Shown: one piece after another, positions 43,428-51,710 of the stretch
How positions within the stretch are numbered: position 1 is the stretch's first letter
Layout of the letters: every line of letters begins with the position of its first letter
Source: Kocuria sp. cx-455
GTDB taxonomy: Bacteria; Actinomycetota; Actinomycetes; Actinomycetales; Micrococcaceae
Assembly: GCF_014698015.1 (NCBI RefSeq)
Contig: NZ_JACXBS010000002.1
Span: forward strand, 434,001 to 498,000
Reading direction: 5' to 3'
Length of the DNA stretch: 64,000 nucleotides
Position numbers and translations under genes: made by a program
The notes under the pieces: model-generated
The model's input: the letters and a program-made list of their open reading frames with translations, nothing else
Database searches by the model: none
Told to the model about the DNA's origin: nothing

Positions 43428-44698
43428 ACCAGCTGACCGACAGCCACGTCTTGGCCCCCGACTATCTGCAGGAACTGCGGCGGGCGCGTGTTCAGCTCGC
43501 GCACGTTTTCGAACCCGCCGACCGCGCTGGCATGGCGCTATTGCAATGTCTGGGACCGATCAGTTTGCTGGAGACCATCACCGCGAACTCGACCCCACCG
43601 CCCTGGCTGCTGGGGAAGTTCCACAAGGCAATGGCCACATGGGGGCTGCGAAGCAAACCGGCTGACCTCGGAACCAGATTCGACGCGTGGCGCAGCAGGC
43701 TCCCCGTGGTGGACCCGGACATCGATGCGCGGAACTGCCAGTCCTTGGACGCGTGGGTCGTGATCCCGGAAGACCCCGATTGGCCGGGGCCGCTTGCCGA
43801 CCTCGGCTTGTCACGACCCATTGCCTTGTGGGGACGCGGGCAACGCGGGAAGCTTTCCGCACTGGAGCGCAGCGTGGCCGTGGTGGGATCGCGCAATGCC
43901 AGCGCGTACGGGGCCGCGGTGACGCGGGACATCACCCACCGGGTCAGCGGAGAGGGGTGGTGCGTGATCTCGGGCGGGGCCCACGGGATCGATGCTGCCG
44001 CGCACTCTGCCGCCCTGACCGCAGGCACATCGGCGCTTCCCACGGTCGCCGTGTTGGCATGCGGAGTGGATCGGTTCTACCCCAGCGCCAATGCGGACCT
44101 CTTGGGCAGGATCGAGGATCACGGGCTGGTGCTCAGCGAAGTACCACTGGGATGTTCACCCACGCGGTATCGCTTCCTACAACGCAACCGTCTGATTGCG
44201 GCGTTGTCCCGGGCCACCGTGGTCACGGAGGCCGCCTGGCGCTCCGGTTCCCTCAACACCGCCCACCACGCGGAAGCCATGTCACGGGATGTCGCTGCGG
44301 TGCCCGGTGATGTTCTCTCGGGTGGGTCGGCCGGCTGCCACAAGCTCATCCGGGAGGGTCACGCGGTACTGGTCAACAACGGCGCGGAAGTCCTGGAACT
44401 GCTCGGCCCGCTCGGTAATGACGCCGCCGTTAGGACCTACACCCAACAGGACGCAGCCGCGCAACGTCCGGAGGATGCTCTGGAACCTCAACTGCTACGC
44501 CTCTACGACGCGCTGCCCCTGCGCCGGGATGCAGAGCCCTCACAGTTGTGCCGCGTATCCGGTTTGTCCCCCACCGAGGTCATGTCCGGGCTGGCCGCAC
44601 TGCGGTCACAGGGTTTGGCAACCGACTCGTTGCTGGGCTGGCGCCGAGTAGGCTCGAAGAATGGCACCGCACATCCCCTCTCACCGCACGGACCATGA
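43424..44698 (+). CDS. dprA: DNA-processing protein DprA (Smf)
   Basis: A 424-residue protein that loads RecA on incoming single-stranded DNA. The Rossmann-type core has VAVVGSRNAS (near 150), SGGAHGIDAAAH (near 180) and VTEAAWRSGSLNTAHHA. A C-terminal winged-helix region (about 365-410) is seen in many DprA. ATG inside the comM stop (ATGA). Its last codons overlap xerC by 38 nt. Confidence 0.94.
   Translation: MNQLTDSHVLAPDYLQELRRARVQLAHVFEPADRAGMALLQCLGPISLLETITANSTPPPWLLGKFHKAMATWGLRSKPADLGTRFDAWRSRLPVVDPDIDARNCQSLDAWVVIPEDPDWPGPLADLGLSRPIALWGRGQRGKLSALERSVAVVGSRNASAYGAAVTRDITHRVSGEGWCVISGGAHGIDAAAHSAALTAGTSALPTVAVLACGVDRFYPSANADLLGRIEDHGLVLSEVPLGCSPTRYRFLQRNRLIAALSRATVVTEAAWRSGSLNTAHHAEAMSRDVAAVPGDVLSGGSAGCHKLIREGHAVLVNNGAEVLELLGPLGNDAAVRTYTQQDAAAQRPEDALEPQLLRLYDALPLRRDAEPSQLCRVSGLSPTEVMSGLAALRSQGLATDSLLGWRRVGSKNGTAHPLSPHGP
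44649..44654 (+). promoter_or_regulatory. Likely -10 box of a leaderless xerC transcript
   Basis: TAGGCT, inside dprA, 6 nt before the ATG at 44661. Confidence 0.35.
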
Positions 44699-45632
44699 CG
44701 TGGATCCTCCGAGTGCCTTGGCGCAAGAGATCACGATGTTCGCGCGGCACTTACGCCACGAAAAGGCCCGTAGTGAGCACACGGTGCGGTCGTACTTGAC
44801 TGATTTGGAAGAGCTGTCCGAATGGATGACAGAACGAGGACTCGGCGGTATCGAGGATCTGAATCGGGAATCCCTGCGGGGCTGGTTGGCGCAACGGCAT
44901 CAACGAGGGCTGGGGCGCAGTTCCGTGTCCCGGGGGATTGCCTCCGTTCACACATTTTGCCGGTGGGCGGTGGACAGCGGCCGCCTCGACCACGACCCCG
45001 CGATCGCGTTGAAAGGACCCAAGAAGGGCCGCTACCTACCCGAGGTGGTCAGCTCCGCAGCTCTGTCCGACATGCTCGAGGGTCTGGCGGCGGCAGCGCA
45101 ACAACCGGCCGAGGACGATCGTGCGGCGGCGCTCGCGGCCCGGAACTGGGCGCTCATCGAACTGCTCTACGCCACAGGGGCTCGAATCAGCGAAGTAGTC
45201 AACCTGGACCTGCAGGATATCGACCAAACCGTCCAAGTCCTCACGGTCACGGGTAAGGGCAACAAGGAGCGCCGAGTGCCCTTCGGGGACCGGGCCGCCC
45301 AAGCAATGGCGCTGTGGCGGCGCCGTCGTGATGTATTGGCCTCGGACAAATCCGGCGGGGCGGTCTTTCTCGGGACGCGCGGCGGCAGAATCGATGCTCG
45401 CGTGGCGAGACGCACGGTCGCGGACGCTCTTCGCACGGTGCCGGACACCCACGCCAGTGGGCCGCACAGTCTGCGGCACAGCGCGGCAACCCACCTCCTG
45501 GACGGGGGAGCGGACCTGCGCAGCGTCCAACAACTTCTGGGTCATTCATCGGTTGCCACCACGCAGATATACACGCACGTGTCCGTGGAACGGCTCAGGA
45601 ACGCTTACGCCCAGGCCCACCCGCGGGCCTGA
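44661..45632 (+). CDS. xerC: Tyrosine recombinase XerC
   Basis: A 323-residue site-specific recombinase that resolves chromosome dimers at dif with XerD. The catalytic set is complete: Arg175 (ATGARISE), Lys199, His269, Arg272 (HSLRHS), His295 (LLGHSS) and Tyr304 (TQIYTH). The SAM-like N-terminal domain is at about 20-105. ATG at 44661 is 38 nt inside dprA; a GTG at 44700 just after the dprA stop is the alternative. It has its own predicted promoter. Its place after dprA marks it as chromosomal XerC rather than a mobile integrase. Confidence 0.93.
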   Translation: MAPHIPSHRTDHDVDPPSALAQEITMFARHLRHEKARSEHTVRSYLTDLEELSEWMTERGLGGIEDLNRESLRGWLAQRHQRGLGRSSVSRGIASVHTFCRWAVDSGRLDHDPAIALKGPKKGRYLPEVVSSAALSDMLEGLAAAAQQPAEDDRAAALAARNWALIELLYATGARISEVVNLDLQDIDQTVQVLTVTGKGNKERRVPFGDRAAQAMALWRRRRDVLASDKSGGAVFLGTRGGRIDARVARRTVADALRTVPDTHASGPHSLRHSAATHLLDGGADLRSVQQLLGHSSVATTQIYTHVSVERLRNAYAQAHPRA

Positions 45633-45842
45633 CATGTTGCCGACACAACGACTTTAGGTTGACCCGCCCACCTCCCTGCTGAACAATGGGTGCCAGCAGT
45701 CGCGCAAGCGGATCTGCGGCCTCGAATCCGCAGGGAACGCCAACGGTGGTTGCGAAATAACTTAATATGGCTGTGGTGGTGAACAGAACTACTCCGTGCA
45801 GGGCGTTGGGGAAGACGTACCTATATGACGGAGGAACAGGCT

Positions 45843-46346
45843 ATGTCTTCACCCACCACCCGCGGAGTGCTCTATGTGCATTCCGCCTCACAGGCACTGT
45901 GCCCGCACATCCAGTGGGCTCTGGAATCCGTTTCGCGGCAGCGAACGGATCTAGAGTGGACCCCCCAGAACGCCGAACCCGGTGCCATGCGTACCGAACT
46001 CGAGTGGTCCGGGGTAGCCGGAACCGGTGCACTGCTGGCCTCGGCCCTCCGGACGCTCGGTCGGATCCGCTTCGAGGTCACCGAGAATCCCAGCCGCGGA
46101 AATGACGGCTCACGCTGGTCCTTCACCCCCGATCTGGGGATCTTCCACGCCACCACGGACGTGGCGGGCAACATCGTGGTGAGCGAGGACCGCATTCGGT
46201 ACGCCTACGAGGCGGCCGCGGGAGATCCAGCCCTGCTGTTCGCAGAACTGTCGGTCGCTCTGGGCGAATGCTGGGACGAGGAACTGGAACCCTTCCGTCA
46301 CGCGGCGGATGGTGCGCCCGTCCGCTGGCTGCACCGCGTCGGCTGA
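45843..46346 (+). CDS. DUF3145 family protein
   Basis: A 167-residue protein with the family segments GVLYVHSASQALCPHIQWALE, EWTPQNAEPG and RFEVTENPS, then TPDLGIFHA. DUF3145 is an actinobacterial family of unknown function. The ATG at 45843 is chosen because GGAGGA lies 7 nt upstream; the ATG at 45825 lacks one. Stands alone, ending at a terminator that serves both strands. Confidence 0.92.
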   Translation: MSSPTTRGVLYVHSASQALCPHIQWALESVSRQRTDLEWTPQNAEPGAMRTELEWSGVAGTGALLASALRTLGRIRFEVTENPSRGNDGSRWSFTPDLGIFHATTDVAGNIVVSEDRIRYAYEAAAGDPALLFAELSVALGECWDEELEPFRHAADGAPVRWLHRVG

Positions 46347-46357
46347 GACCGACATAG

Positions 46358-46408
46358 CAGAGCCCCGGCTCGCACCGCTATCCGTCAGCGGTGCGAGCCG
46401 GGGCTCTG
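46358..46408. terminator. Bidirectional terminator between DUF3145 and fabF
   Basis: A perfect 22-bp stem (46358-46379 and 46387-46408) with a 7-nt loop. It lies between convergent genes and works for both. Confidence 0.9.
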
Positions 46409-46422
46409 TGTCGGTGCTGTCC

Positions 46423-47685
46423 TTAGACGGAGCGGAATGCCGCTACCGAGTTGTGGCCGCCGAATCCGAACGAGTTGGAGATGGCCACCATGTCGCCCGA
46501 GGGCAGATCGCGGGCCGTGGTCACCACGTCCAGGTCGATCTTGGGATCCTGGTTGTCCAGGTTGATGGTGCACGGCGCCACACGGTGCTTGAGCGCCAGC
46601 ACGGTGAGGACACCCTCCACCGCACCCGAACCGCCCAGCAGGTGACCGGTCATGGACTTGGTGGCCGACACGGCCATGTTGTCCACCGCGGAACCGAAGG
46701 CCGCGCGCAGGGCCCCCGCCTCCGGGATGTCACCCACGGGGGTCGACGTCGCGTGGGCGTTGACGTGCTTGATGTCGCCGGGCTCAAAACCACCGGTCGC
46801 CATTGATTCCTTGAGCGCCCGCGCGGGGCCGCCCTCGTCACCGGTGGCGGGGGAGGTGATGTGGTGGGCATCGGCGCTGAGGCCCGCACCGGCGAGCTCG
46901 GCGTAGATCTTGGCACCGCGAGCCTTGGCGTGTTCTTCCGACTCCAGGATGCACGCGCCGGCGCCTTCACCCATGACAAATCCGTCACGGTCGAGATCGA
47001 AGGGGCGGGAGGCAGCCTGGGGGTTGTCATTGCGGCGGGACAGCGCCTGCATCGAGTTGAAGGCGGCAATGGTCACGGGGTGGATGGCGCTTTCGGCGCC
47101 GCCCACGATCACCACGTCCGCCTTGCCTTCGCGGATCAGGTTGAGGCCCTGGTAGAAGGCCTCGGTGCCGGAGGCGCACGCGGATACCGGGGTGATGGCG
47201 CACGCGCGTGCCTTGAATTCCATGCTCACGGAGGACGCGTTGCCGTTGGGCATGAGCATGGGGACGGTCATGGGCTTGACCCGCCGGGCGCCCTTGGCCT
47301 GCATGGTGTCCCACGCGTCCAAGAGGGTCCACACGCCACCGATGCCGGTGCCGAAGGCCACGCCAACGCGAGTGGGGTCCAGCTCGTCACTGGTATCGGC
47401 GGTATCCCCGGAGAAACCGGCGTCGGTCCAGGCTTCACGGGCGGCGGCCACGGAGAACCGTCCCGAGGGGTCCAGACGTTTGGCCTGAACGCGGGACACC
47501 GCAGCTTCCGAGGGTGTGGGGGCGGTTGCGCCGATGCGCACCGCGAGGTCGTATTGGTCGACCCAGTCATTTTCCAGGGCGTGAACACCGGAGACGCCCT
47601 TGAGAGCGTTGGCCCAGGTTTCCTGGACGTTTTCACCGATGGGGGTGATGGCTCCCAAGCCGGTGACAACTACTTTGCGGGACAT
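46423..47685 (-). CDS. fabF: 3-oxoacyl-ACP synthase II FabF
   Basis: A 420-residue condensing enzyme that elongates acyl-ACP. The catalytic Cys170 is in PVSACASG, His311 in NAHATSTP and His348 in TGHLLG, the CHH set of KAS II. ATG at 47685 with GAGGAAG 8 nt upstream; the GTG at 47694 overlaps that site. Last gene of fabD-fabH-acpP-fabF. Confidence 0.95.
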   Translation of the reverse strand: MSRKVVVTGLGAITPIGENVQETWANALKGVSGVHALENDWVDQYDLAVRIGATAPTPSEAAVSRVQAKRLDPSGRFSVAAAREAWTDAGFSGDTADTSDELDPTRVGVAFGTGIGGVWTLLDAWDTMQAKGARRVKPMTVPMLMPNGNASSVSMEFKARACAITPVSACASGTEAFYQGLNLIREGKADVVIVGGAESAIHPVTIAAFNSMQALSRRNDNPQAASRPFDLDRDGFVMGEGAGACILESEEHAKARGAKIYAELAGAGLSADAHHITSPATGDEGGPARALKESMATGGFEPGDIKHVNAHATSTPVGDIPEAGALRAAFGSAVDNMAVSATKSMTGHLLGGSGAVEGVLTVLALKHRVAPCTINLDNQDPKIDLDVVTTARDLPSGDMVAISNSFGFGGHNSVAAFRSV

Positions 47686-47752
47686 TATCTGCACTTCCTC
47701 GTGTCCGGGATCGCATGGGTTCCGGGCTCTGGCCGCAGCCAGATCACCGGCA

Positions 47753-47811
47753 GATGAAGTGCGGCGTGTGGGTGAGCCTCACGAGACCCACCCGACACGC
47801 CGCGCTTCATC
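47753..47811 (-). terminator. acpP-fabF intercistronic stem-loop (attenuator)
   Basis: A long stem of about 22 pairs (one G-U pair, one bulge) begins 7 nt past the acpP stop: GATGAAG, GCGGCGTGT and GGGTG pair with CACCC, ACACGCCGC and CTTCATC. No T-tract. It may let part of the transcripts stop after acpP, giving more ACP than FabF. Confidence 0.6.
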
Positions 47812-47817
47812 GGAGGC

Positions 47818-48063
47818 TCAGGCCTGAGCGTTGTCGATGAAGTTGACGGCGTCCTCGACGGTCTTGAGGTTCTTGACCTCTTCGTCCGGGATGGTCACAT
47901 CGAACTTCTCTTCGGCGTTGACGACAATGGTCATCATGGAGATCGAGTCGATGTCGAGATCATCGGTGAAGGACTTGTCGAGCTGGACAGCCTCGGTCTC
48001 CAGACCGGTCTCTTCGTTCACGATTTCTGCCAAGCCGGCCAGGATTTCGTCTTTGCTCGCCAT
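47818..48063 (-). CDS. acpP: Acyl carrier protein
   Basis: An 81-residue, acidic carrier protein. The phosphopantetheine Ser40 is in DDLDIDSISMM. It carries growing acyl chains for FabD, FabH and FabF and probably supplies the pool from which OleA draws acyl chains. The gene is 151 nt downstream of fabH, so it may have its own promoter. Confidence 0.96.
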   Translation of the reverse strand: MASKDEILAGLAEIVNEETGLETEAVQLDKSFTDDLDIDSISMMTIVVNAEEKFDVTIPDEEVKNLKTVEDAVNFIDNAQA

Positions 48064-48214
48064 GGGGCTTCCTTTCTGTGGGGCCGCGTGTTACGACCTT
48101 GCTATGGAACGACGACGCTCTGGTGAGCTGTCGTTGTGGTTCGTACCGAAACGTCCGGAACGATCCAAGAACATAAGGTGTGCGGTCTAACCCTACGACA
48201 CCTCACAAGCGGGT

Positions 48215-49282
48215 TCAGGGCAGTAGCACCACTTGCGCGCCGTAGACCAGGCCCGCGCCGAAACCGATCTGCAGTGAGGGCTTTCCGGACAGCTCCGGGT
48301 GCTCGGCGAGCAAGCGGTGGGCGGCCAGCGGGATGGACGCGGCGGAGGTGTTACCGGCGTCCGCGATATCGCGGGCAATGATGACGGACTCGGGTAGCTT
48401 GAGCACCTTGGCCATCTGATCGATGATGCGCATATTCGCCTGGTGGGGTACGAAAGCGGCCAACTCTTCGGGGGCCAGGCCGGCGGCGTCGAGCGCTTCC
48501 TGTGCGACGCGAGCGCCTTCCCAGGAAGCCCAGCGGAAGACGGTCTGCCCGTCCTGGCGCAGGGTGGGCCACATGGTCGCATCCGGGCGCATCTCGCCGG
48601 TCTCCGGGTCCGCGAGGTCCTTGGAGAAGGTGCGCTCACCACCCCGTTCCACGGTGAGGACGTCCGTGAGCGGGTGAGTCATTCGAATGGCGTCCCATTT
48701 GGAACCGTCCGAACCCCAGATCGAGGGGCCAATTCCGGGTTCGTCCGAGGGGCCGATGACCGCAGCGCCGGCACCGTCGCCCAACAGGAACGAGATGGAA
48801 CGCTCGCCGTTGTCGATCACGTCCGAGAGCTTCTCGGCACCGATCACCAGCACGTTGGTGGCCGCTCCGGAGCGCACGAGCGCGTCCGCCTGGGCAATGC
48901 CGTAGCAATAGCCCGCGCAGGCCGCGGAGACGTCGTAGGCCGCCGCCGGCGTCGCACCGATGCGGTCCGCGAGCTTGGCCGCCAAAGAGGGCGTCATGTA
49001 GGGGAACGTCACGGTCGAAACAACGATCGTGCTCAGCTGTTCACCGGTGAGTCCGGCGTTTTCCAAGGCTTCACGCGCGGCGTGTTCGGCCATGTCCAAC
49101 ACGGAAACATCCTGGGGGGCTCGCTTCCGGGTGTGAATCCCGGTGCGCTTGACGATCCACTCGTCCGAGGAGTCGATCCACTGGCACACGTCGTCATTGG
49201 TGACCGTCACGGACGGACGGTAAGCACCCATACCCAGGATCCTGGAATGAGCGTTCGGGGTGTTCTGCTTAATGGTCGCCAC
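48215..49282 (-). CDS. fabH: 3-oxoacyl-ACP synthase III FabH
   Basis: A 355-residue enzyme that starts fatty-acid synthesis by joining acetyl- or branched acyl-CoA to malonyl-ACP. Catalytic Cys122 (SAACAGY), His280 (PHQANMR) and Asn311 (AGNTSAAS) are all present. GTG at 49282 with GGAG 10 nt upstream; longer starts would add unrelated residues. 62 nt separate it from fabD. Confidence 0.95.
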   Translation of the reverse strand: MATIKQNTPNAHSRILGMGAYRPSVTVTNDDVCQWIDSSDEWIVKRTGIHTRKRAPQDVSVLDMAEHAAREALENAGLTGEQLSTIVVSTVTFPYMTPSLAAKLADRIGATPAAAYDVSAACAGYCYGIAQADALVRSGAATNVLVIGAEKLSDVIDNGERSISFLLGDGAGAAVIGPSDEPGIGPSIWGSDGSKWDAIRMTHPLTDVLTVERGGERTFSKDLADPETGEMRPDATMWPTLRQDGQTVFRWASWEGARVAQEALDAAGLAPEELAAFVPHQANMRIIDQMAKVLKLPESVIIARDIADAGNTSAASIPLAAHRLLAEHPELSGKPSLQIGFGAGLVYGAQVVLLP

Positions 49283-49344
49283 GAGAGGCTGACTCCTTAC
49301 ATGGTGCGAATCGAAGCGTGCTGCGCAATGGCGAGGCACCGTTT

Positions 49345-50256
49345 TCAGCTCAGAATACTCCGCACCGCCTCAAGATCTTCGGGTGTGTTCACCGCCGTTG
49401 CCTGCGCGCTCTTCAGGCCGCGCTTGGCCAGCCCCGCCAGGGTCCCGGCCGGCGGGAGCTCAATGAGCCGTTCCACGTCCAGCTCGGCCATGGTGTCCAT
49501 GCACGCGTCCCAACGCACCGGACGGCAGACCTGCGCCACGAGCGAGTCCACCACGTCGGCACCGGACGTGATGAGCGAACCGTCGAAATTGGTGAGCAAC
49601 CGATGCGCGGGGTCCTGCGGGGAGAGTTCGGGAGCCAGCTCGCGCAACGGTCCCAGCGCCGGTGCCATGTGCTCGGTGTGGAACGCACCGGCCACCTTGA
49701 GGGGAATCACTTTGGCTCGAGTTGGGGGATTCTCCTGGAGGGCCTTCAGCTGCTCCAGGGTGCCCGCCGCAACCACCTGACCGCCACCATTGGCGTTGGC
49801 GGGGGAGGCACCCGCGGCAGTAATGGCTGCGGCGACGTCCTCCGCCTTGCCGCCCAGAACGGCGGCCATACCGGTGGGCGTGGCCGCTGCGGCCTCGGCC
49901 ATTTCCGTCGCGCGGACCCGCACAAAACGCATCGCGTCCGCTTCACTCAGCACACCCGAAAGTGCCGCGGCGGTGATCTCACCGACCGAGTGGCCCGCAA
50001 AGACGACGTCGTCGCGGCCATTCCACGCGTCCGCGAGCAACCGTCCGGCCACCAAGCCGGCGGCCACGATCAGCGGCTGGGCAACGGCGGTGTCCTTGAT
50101 GGTTTCTTCGTCGGCCTCGGTCCCGTAATGGGCAAGGTCCAATCCCGCGGCGTCGGACAGCTGCGCCACATGTTCTGGCACACCGTCCATCGACAGCCAA
50201 TCGCGGAGGAAACCTGGTTTCTGGGAGCCCTGACCCGGGCAGACTACGGCAATCAC
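49345..50256 (-). CDS. fabD: Malonyl-CoA:ACP transacylase FabD
   Basis: A 303-residue acyltransferase. The nucleophile Ser90 is in GHSVGE, and the partner His lies in GAFHTEHM (near 193). It begins VCPGQGSQKPGF, typical of the family. GTG start with only a weak GGGATC ahead. 94 nt downstream of fasR; this gap is where FasR is expected to bind. Confidence 0.95.
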   Translation of the reverse strand: MIAVVCPGQGSQKPGFLRDWLSMDGVPEHVAQLSDAAGLDLAHYGTEADEETIKDTAVAQPLIVAAGLVAGRLLADAWNGRDDVVFAGHSVGEITAAALSGVLSEADAMRFVRVRATEMAEAAAATPTGMAAVLGGKAEDVAAAITAAGASPANANGGGQVVAAGTLEQLKALQENPPTRAKVIPLKVAGAFHTEHMAPALGPLRELAPELSPQDPAHRLLTNFDGSLITSGADVVDSLVAQVCRPVRWDACMDTMAELDVERLIELPPAGTLAGLAKRGLKSAQATAVNTPEDLEAVRSILS

Positions 50257-50350
50257 GATCCCATTCCATCAAACCGCACGCCGAAACGAGGTGTTCCCAG
50301 CCACCAAGTGGGGTGTGAGGCTTTGTGCAACTCCTACAAACGGCCACCTA

Positions 50351-51583
50351 TTAGGATGAATTCAGGCGGCCCGCAACCATGGCGCAATGCAAGACAAAGG
50401 CCTCCCGGGGAATCAAGGGGTCCCAACCGGTGATGTCGCAGACCCTGCGCAGCCGGTAGCGCACGGTATTGGCATGCACGAACAGTTCACGGGACGTGGC
50501 CTCGAGAGAATTACCCACACTGAAGTAGGTGCTCAAGGTCTCCACCAGACCGGTCGAGGAACCGGAGAGCGGTTCCCACACGGCGTCCACCATGGCCCGC
50601 AATGCGAGGGGGTCCCCGGACATGGCACGTTCGGGCCACACGTCCTCGGAGTCAACGGGCCTCGGTGCCTGGGGCCACGCGGACGTCGCTCGGAACCCCG
50701 CAGAGGCGCGGTCGGCCGAGTACTTGGCCTCGAAGACCGTATCAACTGCGGGGCCGAAGACCACGGGTCCGTCCCCGAACACGGAGGCAAGCTGGGGGAG
50801 CCCGCGGCGGGGATCCGCCACACCCCCCAGTACGAGCACCAGACGGTCGGTTTGCAGCGAGACGAGGCACTCCGCGGCATGACGGGTCGCGGACCGTCGA
50901 ATCTTGTCCACACTGCTCGGCCCGGTGGTGGCCGGGGTGGCGCCCACCATCACGGTGACCTGCCCCTGGTCCTTCCAACCGAGCGCGGCGACCCGGGAGC
51001 GGATGGAATCCGAGCGGTCCCCGCGCAGGATCCCGTCCACCACGAGTGACTCCAACCGGGCGTCCCACGAGCCACGATTCTCGGCGGCCTTGGCATAGAC
51101 GTCCGCGGCGGCAAAGGCCACTTCCCGGGAGAAGCGCAGCACGGCTTCCCGCAGCGCGCTCTCATCACTGGGCTGGGCGAGCTCGGGAACTTTCTCCTCC
51201 ACGACGTCCACCACGATGCGAAGGACCTGCAGCGCGTTCTGCAGCGAAATGGAACGGGTGAGTTCGGTGGGCGCCTGCCGAAAGACCTCGGTCAGGACCC
51301 AGACCGGTTCCTGCGGGTCCTCGTACCACCGCACGAAGGACGAGATACCACGCTGCGCCAGTAAACCCAGCTCGGAGCGTTCATCCGCCCGCAATTGGGA
51401 GAACCACGGCAGCGTGGTGCTCAGGCGCTGGACGGCCACGGTGGAAACCTGCCCCAGGTTGGCGGCGAGGTTATCCAGGGTTCGCGGATGCGGGCTTCCG
51501 GCCGGTCGGTTGCGCAGGGACCAGGTCACTCGTCGCGAGGATCGTTGTTTTGCGGCAGCGGTGCCCTTGGAATCGGAAGCCAT
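50351..51583 (-). CDS. fasR: PucR-type activator of fatty-acid synthesis (FasR)
   Basis: A 410-residue regulator with a C-terminal PucR helix-turn-helix (LETLSTYFSVGNSLEATS... then VHANTVRYRLRRVCDITG, about 345-395) and a GGDEF-like central region. Its place just upstream of fabD-fabH-acpP-fabF matches FasR of Streptomyces, which activates these genes. The first 35 residues are basic and poorly conserved. ATG at 51583 has no ribosome binding site; TAACCT lies 6 nt upstream. Confidence 0.9.
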   Translation of the reverse strand: MASDSKGTAAAKQRSSRRVTWSLRNRPAGSPHPRTLDNLAANLGQVSTVAVQRLSTTLPWFSQLRADERSELGLLAQRGISSFVRWYEDPQEPVWVLTEVFRQAPTELTRSISLQNALQVLRIVVDVVEEKVPELAQPSDESALREAVLRFSREVAFAAADVYAKAAENRGSWDARLESLVVDGILRGDRSDSIRSRVAALGWKDQGQVTVMVGATPATTGPSSVDKIRRSATRHAAECLVSLQTDRLVLVLGGVADPRRGLPQLASVFGDGPVVFGPAVDTVFEAKYSADRASAGFRATSAWPQAPRPVDSEDVWPERAMSGDPLALRAMVDAVWEPLSGSSTGLVETLSTYFSVGNSLEATSRELFVHANTVRYRLRRVCDITGWDPLIPREAFVLHCAMVAGRLNSS

Positions 51584-51589
51584 GGAACG

Positions 51590-51595
51590 AGGTTA
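51590..51595 (-). promoter_or_regulatory. Likely -10 box of a leaderless fasR transcript
   Basis: TAACCT on the minus strand, 6 nt before the fasR ATG, just 12 nt from the aceE terminator stem. Confidence 0.4.
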
Positions 51596-51607
51596 GTGCA
51601 TTGAAAA

Positions 51608-51647
51608 CGACGACGCCCGCTCAGCAAGAGCTGAGCGGGCGTCGTCG
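51608..51647 (-). terminator. Rho-independent terminator after aceE
   Basis: A perfect 18-bp stem (51608-51625 and 51630-51647), AAGA loop, followed on the minus strand by TTTTC. It lies 63 nt past the aceE stop. Confidence 0.9.
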
Positions 51648-51710
51648 ATTCGGGGCGTCGCTGGTCACCCGAGCCGAGGCTCGATCATCATGACCGGGCG
51701 GCCGGAGCGA

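Noticed and set aside
44661-45632. The tyrosine recombinase as the integrase of the metal island
   Set aside because: It is in the conserved comM-dprA-xerC order about 31 kb away from the island edge and matches XerC.
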